Shown: positions 58,040 through 64,000 of the stretch, piece by piece
How positions within the stretch are numbered: the first letter of the stretch is position 1
Layout: each line of letters opens with the position of its first letter
Source of the DNA: Amorphophallus konjac
Lineage: Eukaryota; Streptophyta; Magnoliopsida; Alismatales; Araceae
Assembly (NCBI GenBank): GCA_022559845.1
Contig: CM040123.1
Coordinates: 301,060,642-301,124,641 of the forward strand
Direction of reading: 5' to 3'
DNA length: 64,000 bases
Position numbers and translations under genes: made by a program
Notes under the pieces: model-generated
Database searches by the model: none
What the model saw: the letters and a program-made list of their open reading frames with translations, nothing else
What the model was told of the DNA's origin: nothing

Positions 58040-61000
58040 TGTAATACCCCAAAATTTTGTATATGATATTTTAGAATTTTCTAGAATTTATTTAGATTTT
58101 CAAAGATTTTCAAGAGATAAAAGGATTATTAAAAAAATTTGGGTTAATTTAAAACCAAATAATAAGGCCCAATATTTATTAATTAATCTGGCCTTTTAAA
58201 CAAGACCAAAAATGGCCCAAAACTAAGCCCATAAGGTTTCACCCACATTCTAGAAACTTAAAATAGGATATTTACGGAATTTAGGGGATAAATATACTAA
58301 TTATTGGATAAATCAACGGATATATGACAAAGAGTTTGAAATGTTTCAAACTCGGTGCCCAAAAGCTAAAAATGGTCTATCGGGCGACCGCTTGGGGATT
58401 GAAAACGGTCTAGACTAGACCGCTACTATCTGCATATTCCGTGAATGGAAGAAAGCATGAAAACATGGGAACTTTGGCATCCTAATCACCTAGGATCGAT
58501 AATATCCCTTAGTTAGAAGGGTCTAGAATGCTAGAGGATCGAATTGAAAACAAAATTTGGACTCTAAGATCGTTCTAATCCTCAAAACCCTAGCTAACCC
58601 TATAAATAGACCTAAGATTTCATATGCGTGACCCTTACGTTTGGCTCGCATGGAACTAAGATAAGGAGGACGAATTAGAGGTATGTTCTTTAGAAGAATT
58701 TATTTATAATAGTAAGGTCTAACTACCCTTCAAATTTTGTTCTAAGAGATCAAGCCCATGAGCAGTAAAAGCCCTCAATTTCCAGTTGATTTCATGCATT
58801 GCACGTGGAGTATTTTGTGTTTTATTAACTAGTTCATTTTCCATGCATGAGTCTAACCCTTTAATGAAAAGGATTTAATTCTTACTTAATTTACAGGATG
58901 TAATCCTTACTTAATTTACATTCCCCTAGGCATATTCTTGGCCCAACTTTCTTTTGGCATGTTTTATTACATGTTTTTACGTCGTTTTCCATGCATCCAT
59001 TTACCTTAGAGTAGCCATATTTCGGTTTTTATTGCTATTTACCGTAAACAGGAAGAAACGGTCTTCCTGAAGACTGCCTGAAATCACTAGCAGCCCTGCG
59101 ATAGACCGCTAGGCCCGATAAAATGGTCCTCACATGACCGTTTACGTTTTTTGAGTTCTGTGTTTATGTTAATCTGAAACATAATACAGAATAACCCTAA
59201 ATATCATATGATAAGCTTAGATAGTTAGATTTTACACCTATTTTAAATGTTGTATTCTTGTACTTGGATATGTTAATCAATCATCCTAATTGATTTCATG
59301 TGCCTTATGCACGTTGGGATTATTTTAAACTTATGCTAATTTCATGCCAAAATCATATACTCTTATAATTACATTAAATTTCACATGGTTCATGACTTGT
59401 CTAGTTTTAACTTGATCGCTATTTTATCACGATCCTTTCTCATCTATGAGTCATTTTCTTAAGTACATGGCATATACTCCGGTATGTGACCATTAGTTAC
59501 ACTTTACACTTATAGGCACACTTTCTTGGACTTATGAACCTCTCCGCCAGATATTCCTTCTGTCGGACTAGAGGATTATGTTTCAAGGCCTCCGTAAGAC
59601 TCCGCAAGCCTGGGATTCCCACTAGGATGCCGAGTTGGTTGTACAATGAAAACCAATTATCTAGGAAGCACTTTACCAGTGTTTTATGTGTTGTAGACCT
59701 TAGCTGCCCTATGGTTGACCGCCAGATTCTGTTAGCGGCCCTTCACTAGACCGCTAAAGGATACCAAGCGGCCATTCACTAGACCGCAAAGCTCCAGCAA
59801 GTTTTCCCGCGTCGACACTTGTTTTTCATGCGTCAACTCTATTCATGAAACTGTCTAGAATCTGACCGCTTTCTACATGAAACGGTCCAGTAAACGATCG
59901 CTTTATCTCTGAACATGTCTAACCCGAGGTTTGACCTTTGGGGTTGGTTTTCTTGAGTTCCTAGATGGTCTTCGGATTATCTGGAGTCTCATCATATGTT
60001 TAAAAAATCAATATTAAGATATGAAACTTAATGAATGTACCGTTATGCTGCCAGAATGCCGCCGGAGTATAACATTCTTTTAATTCTTCTTTGATATCTC
60101 ATATTAATTTTGGTACGTTCTACACCTTGGTTACTTGGTCATGAAACTTATTAATTGGAATTGAATTATTGGCCTAAATTATTGTTATATCTCGTGGAAG
60201 TAGCTGGATTTATAACTTGAAGATGCAAGACCAGGCACGGATTGTGTCCAAGGGCTCCATGCTAGTCCCCTCGGCCGATGGTCGGAAACGTGCTATAAAC
60301 CATGGGGTACGATGATACTGGCATTGCATTGTGCTGGGAGTACTTTCTCTTATAAATGAGTGAAATTCACGAGGATCGTTATGAAATTTACATGCTTGTT
60401 AGTGCATAGCCTTTACAAGGTTGCGTAAAGTACTTTCTAGTTACATGCTTGTACATTCTTATTCATGAAAGGCCAAATTTACATCTACATGATAATCTTG
60501 CTTGTTCATGGTCTATACTCGCTCACATCTACTTGCTCAGTTATTTCATGATTCTTGGTTATCTTGGTTTATATCGATTGCTTATCGCATTCTTATTTTT
60601 ATTTTAATTCTAGAGCTAAGACGTTAATCACTTAAATTGTGCCTTCATATTGATACGAAGATACCTACTGGGCAAGTGTGCTCATACTTATTTTCTTGTC
60701 TATTTCAGGAAGTACTAGTGAATCGAAATTGGATTATGCTAGCAGCGGGTCCGAGTGTGAATGAAGGTTTTCAAGATGAGAGAAGCCTTAGATGATCAAA
60801 GTGTTTAGTCTAGTCATATTGTAATTTTGATATTTTTCTTGAGTCGTAGTGATGAAAGTTGTCAAGATGTGATCTTATGTAAATTGATTATGGTTATGAA
60901 ATAAAGTTGAAAATTTGAGAAACATTACTTGTGCAATTACTTCTATGTGATTGTCGTGCGCTCTGATTTCTTGCTTGCGAGAGGCTTACCATGTCGATTG

Positions 61001-61049
61001 TTCACGTTCCGATATTCCTTCCGCTCTATTAACAGCGTGGGGCGTGACA
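58040..61049 (+). repeat. 3' LTR of C
   Basis: Starts TGTAATACCCC and ends GGGGCGTGACA. TATA at 58601, dyads GACCGC/GCGGCC at 58385-58430, 59055-59150 and 59705-59900. It holds a 32-bp duplicated segment near 58880-58920 (TTAATTCTTACTTAATTTAC) absent from the 5' LTR. No gene. Confidence 0.95.
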
Positions 61050-61077
61050 GGGTTCCTTCCATGCTCGGGGCATGACA
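61050..61077 (+). repeat. Last bases of B's 3' LTR after C
   Basis: GGGTT (target duplication of C) and then TTCCATGC...GGGGCATGACA, matching the end of B's 5' LTR at about 14013-14040. Confidence 0.9.
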
Positions 61078-61628
61078 TGATTAGTGCTCATGTGTAGTGG
61101 TAAGAAAAAGCATAGTTCTGAATGAGACATAAGAGGAATTCCTCGAGATGTGATTCTAAACACATTCCTGGAGGGGATCACCCATGTGACAGTATCTATA
61201 CACGGTCGTAGTTAGGGAATTTGGCAATTCCTAGAAGCTCTCATGAAAATGGAATTCTTCGAGATGTGATTCTACACACATTCCTGTAGGGAATCACCTA
61301 TGTGAGAGTATCTATACATGGCCGTAGTTAGGGAATTTGGCAATTCCTAGAAGCTCCCATGAAAAATCAAGAAACTTGCACATGGCCATTAACGCGTAAC
61401 CGTATGACAAGTGCTTCTATATTGTGTTGTGTGATGGTAGAAGTCTGGGTCAAAGAAATGTAGTTCAAGACCTGGTTCACCCAGATTCCTTCATACTAAT
61501 ACTATTAACACTAAGTGAAGTTAAGTCTTAAGGACCCTTTATTAAGTCACAATATATGTTTATCCTAGCAAGTTTGTGTTTTGTATATAATTATTAGAGC
61601 TGAAAATTTTTGAGCTTTTGAGGGGGAA
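61078..61628 (+). mobile_element. Copia element J, pre-LTR region and polypurine tract
   Basis: Continues J after B. It contains GGGTCAAAGAAATGTAGTTC and CCTGGTTCACCCAGA, characteristic of the stretch after pol in plant Copia elements, and ends in AGGGGGAA (61621-61628), a Copia-type polypurine tract. There is a 116-bp direct duplication inside. No coding sequence. Confidence 0.6.
61135..61366 (+). repeat. 116-bp tandem duplication in J
   Basis: Copies 61135-61250 and 61251-61366, both from GGAATTC(C/T)TCGAGATGTGA through TAGTTAGGGAATTTGGCAAT to AGCTC(T/C)CATGAAAA, differing at about a dozen sites. Confidence 0.92.
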
Positions 61629-61870
61629 TGTCAGAGGAAAAACTCCAAAATGCCTTTTTGCTTCCCATGAGAGTACATTACCATTTGAGCACCTTTTCAC
61701 ATGATAGCATCGTTTCACGATTATGCCTTTTGATGTTTATGTGTTCACGTTTCCATAGTTTGAGTTGGGTCCCAAAGAGCCTTCTCATGCCTATAAATAA
61801 AAGTATGGAGAAAGATTTAATACCCTTTTTTGCTGCATACTGTAGATTATAGAAAATCCACTAAAGGAAA
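61629..61870 (+). repeat. Copia 3' LTR of J, start
   Basis: TGTCAGAGGAAAAACTCC follows the polypurine tract. TATA box TATAAATAAA at 61792-61799. The right end is not visible and may have been cut by element I; it could not be aligned by eye with 10300-10630. Confidence 0.5.
61792..61799 (+). promoter_or_regulatory. TATA box of the J LTR
   Basis: TATAAATA in CATGCCTATAAATAAAAGTATGG, about 165 bp into the LTR. Confidence 0.55.
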
Positions 61871-62554
61871 ATAAAGAATTAATAAGGGAAAAGAAAGGGG
61901 GAAAGAGGAAGAAATAGGGAGCATGGGTGGATGCTAAATGGAGGGTGATCGCCAGAGACACGCGGGCCTCAAATGATAATAACAATAAAGCAAAGGAGGG
62001 ATCGCGATATAAATACCTTTTAAGCGTGGGAGATGTGAGTATGCACTTTCTCTTCCTATCGGCCGGCCGATGAAGAGAGTTTCTCTTGATTGATTACCCT
62101 TGCAAAATGAACAAACCAACAAAGAAAGATATGAATTAGAGATCAAGTGTGTGTAATATCAAATCCCAAATATGAAATAAGCATGAAAGAACATGTGTAA
62201 GAACACACCTTGTTGGTGTTGGCTTTAAAACCCCTATGCAAAAGGGTGGATAAAAAATGATGCAATCATAAAAGGGAGGGTGCAAGTGTTGCACAAGTGG
62301 GAGATCTCAATATTGAGATGAAATTGAGAATAAGAGAGGGAGAGGAATATGATGCATGCAATGCTAATGATAATAAAACAAAGAGATAAGAGAAGGGGAA
62401 AGCTTATTGGTTTTCTCCAATTGGAGCTTCAAGGGATTAAGATCTCCTAGGATGTAGCTTTAGACGTGAGGGAATCCTCTCCTTGAGCCTTCGGTCCGGC
62501 ATCACCTCCCCTTAGTTGATTGATGAAGACTTTACAATGAGGGAGAGAGGGGTC

Positions 62555-62565
62555 CTATTTATAGG
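62555..62565 (-). promoter_or_regulatory. TATA box of the I LTR
   Basis: CCTATAAATAGGACCCC on the minus strand, followed by CT-rich leader. Confidence 0.65.
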
Positions 62566-62739
62566 GGTGAAATTCAGAGTTTAATTCCATGGAAATTAGG
62601 AAAATAAATTTTATGAAGATTTGGAAGAGAATATTCACTGGCTATGTGTCCCCCCAGCCTTAGGACCCTTTCCCAAATGGAAAAGGAGCTCAAACAGAGA
62701 AGGAAGGAGGTTCTACCCGGATTCGGAACTCTGCAGGAA

Positions 62740-63620
62740 TGGGCGACCACCATAGTGGGCGCCAATTAAAATGGCGACAGTTCGAGATGCCGCCCATTCT
62801 GAGCCATTTTAGGAAGGATCAGGAATTTCTAAAATTAGAAAAGAATTGGCGTCCATGTGCTGGTCGCCAATTAGGAATTAATACGAATTTTGGACGGAGT
62901 TAAATGCTCAAAATAAGGCAAGGAAGAACGCGTCTGGGGTCCTGGACGCGTTTAAGAATGGGCGACAGACTGGACGGATGATGTTCCTTGAATATTTTGG
63001 AAATTAGAAAATTACCAAAAATTAGAAAAGGAAATCGTGTCCACATGGACCGACGCGAATTCTTGAATTTTATGAATTTGGTAATTATTAAAAATAGAAA
63101 GGCATCCACTAGGTCGGATGCATTTTAGAAAATTATGAATTTTGGTAATTATTCAAAAATAGAAATGGGAATTAATGTCAAGATGATAGTCTACCATTCA
63201 AGAATAGATGGCTATGTAGAAAGGTGATAATTCTTAAAGAAGGCGAAGTTAAGGGAATAGGCGCCGAGGGGCCTGCCGCAGTTTCAAGAACGCATACACT
63301 GGGTCGGACACATCTTCAGAAAATAATGCCCTTTGGAAATGCGTTAATTCAATAAATAAAATAGATAAAATAAGACGCGTCTAAGGTCCCAGATGTGTTC
63401 AAGAAAAGGCGGCCGTTCAGACGGATGCTATTTCAACAAATATTTCAAGCCAAAAAAAGTGGGAAAATAAGAACGCGTCTGCTGTGTCAGACGCATTTAT
63501 AAAGAGGTCGACTCATCCCAGGTCGATGTGTCGACTCAGAAGAAATGGCGGCAATTCGAAAAGGTGCTTATTCATTCTGAAAGGAATTAGCGACCAAGGG
63601 ATTGTTGCTAATTTAGAAAA
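62740..63620. repeat. Dyad cluster in the U3 of the I LTR
   Basis: GGGCGACC...GTGGGCGCC (62741), GGCGTCCATGTGCTGGTCGCC (62848), ACGCGTC...GACGCGT (62930), GCATCC...GGATGC (63100), ACGCGTC..GACGC (63475) and GTCGAC...GTCGAC (63508), separated by AT-rich spacers. Confidence 0.75.
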
Positions 63621-63802
63621 GTTCTGAAAAATTGGAGAAAAGTGCAGGAAAAATCAGTAAAAATAGAGAAAAATAGGGAAAAGATGATTGATCAAGAAAA
63701 ATGAGGAAAACCACTCAAATAAATCAAATTGAGGGTCAAATCGGGGCATCGCAATATGATAGGAGATATGCTCAAAATGATGTCAATTTTAGCGTGTCTA
63801 CA

Positions 63803-63905
63803 GCTGTCCCGCCTTGTCGCCTGCTTTGCAAGGGAGTGACACGGAGTGAAATGAAATGAAATGGAGTGTAATGGAGTGAAATGGAATGAAGCGAACTGAA
63901 AAATA
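63803..63905 (-). other. Polypurine tract and pyrimidine-rich tract of element I
   Basis: On the minus strand TTCGCTTCATTCCATTTCAC and CTCCATTTCATTTCATTTCA run into GGCGACAAGGCGGGACAGC and the LTR. Same arrangement as 7400-7574 in H. 63906-64000 is I interior with nothing recognised. Confidence 0.65.
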
Positions 63906-64000
63906 GATGCCAAGGTGTCATGAGACACGCAATCAACACCACATGATAAGAATTGAATCAAAAGCTTGAAATGCAGCAATCTTGAGGTGGTTCAATGAAA

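Larger units (their letters stand above)
32625..61049 (+). mobile_element. Element C: chromovirus nested in B's 3' LTR
   Basis: LTRs 32625-35610 and 58040-61049; target duplication GGGTT at 32620-32624 and 61050-61054. The first bases are TCTAATACCCC where the 3' LTR has TGTAATACCCC, so the terminal TG has decayed. Gag-pol with chromodomain, broken by stops and by insert F. The LTR pair differs by several percent by eye. Proteins are more distant from A, B and D than those are from each other. Confidence 0.95.
10859..61077 (+). mobile_element. Element B: Tekay-type chromovirus, host of the whole nest
   Basis: Two ~3.1 kb LTRs (10859-14040; 29515-32624 plus 61055-61077) flank gag-pol. Five-base target duplications TGATT lie at 10854-10858 and 61078-61082. 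Polyprotein order is gag, protease, RT, RNase H, integrase, chromodomain. It is interrupted in gag by A (14515-25406) and in the 3' LTR by C (32625-61049). Stops and frameshifts break the frame. By eye the LTR pair differs by several percent, so B is older than A or D. Confidence 0.93.
61871..63802 (-). repeat. 3' LTR of Tat-like element I (left boundary estimated)
   Basis: On the minus strand it starts TGTAGACACGC at 63802, next to a polypurine tract. TATA box CTATAAATAG on the minus strand at 62555-62565. Downstream (about 62235) is AGGGGTTTTAAAGCCAACA, shared with the LTR of H. Dyads at 62740-63620. The left end was not found. No gene. Confidence 0.6.

Noticed and set aside
62574..63109. 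Minus-strand frames in the I LTR
   Set aside because: Short, AT-rich and dyad-containing, with no start context or domain.

Overview
The window is plant nuclear DNA, almost certainly pericentromeric or other heterochromatin of a flowering plant with a large, repeat-rich genome. No intact host gene was found. The evidence is chromodomain-bearing Ty3/Gypsy polyproteins (Tekay/Del type), initiator-Met-tRNA primer sites, roughly 3 kb LTRs, a plant mobile domain (PMD) gene with short introns, and coding sequence riddled with CGA>TGA and CAG>TAG stops of the kind left by deamination of methylated cytosine. The species cannot be determined from the sequence.

Layout. 1-2504 is the end of a Gypsy LTR that runs in from the left. 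2505 to about 10100 is the 3' part of a Tat/Ogre-like Gypsy element (called H). It holds an antisense, seven-exon PMD pseudogene (6350 down to 3310), a pyrimidine-rich tract, a polypurine tract, and a 3' LTR starting at 7575. From about 10300, and again at 61078-61870, lies an internally deleted Ty1/Copia element (J). 61078-64000 also includes the 3' LTR, polypurine tract and a little interior of a second Tat-like element (I) on the minus strand.

Between the two halves of J sits a 50 kb nest. B (10859-61077, +, duplicated target TGATT) was hit twice. A (14515-25406, -) went into its gag. C (32625-61049, +, target GGGTT) went into its 3' LTR. C's gag was hit by F (36089-53811, a GC-rich repeat-filled insert of unresolved class). 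F was hit by D (37003-50685, +, target ACAGG). D's gag was hit by E (41330-43550, a probable solo LTR, target GGAGC). The stack is therefore J > B > C > F > D > E, with A as a side branch. A, B, C and D are all Tekay-type: gag with two CCHC zinc knuckles, aspartic protease, reverse transcriptase, RNase H, integrase and a C-terminal chromodomain. None has an intact reading frame.

The most unusual signals are non-coding. Every LTR family here carries clusters of 15-25 bp GC-rich dyads (GCGACC/GCGCCC...GGGCGC type) spaced in AT-rich DNA, although the surrounding LTR sequences are unrelated. Four Tekay-type LTR families share a conserved ~115 bp block, a TGAGCG..CGCTCA palindrome and a 3'-terminal inverted repeat, but have entirely different U3 regions. 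D's LTR contains a 76-nt tRNA-like unit with A box, B box and a T6 terminator, and its two copies differ by a paired change that keeps the acceptor stem. A and D share an integrase stop codon, pointing to a common defective source copy.
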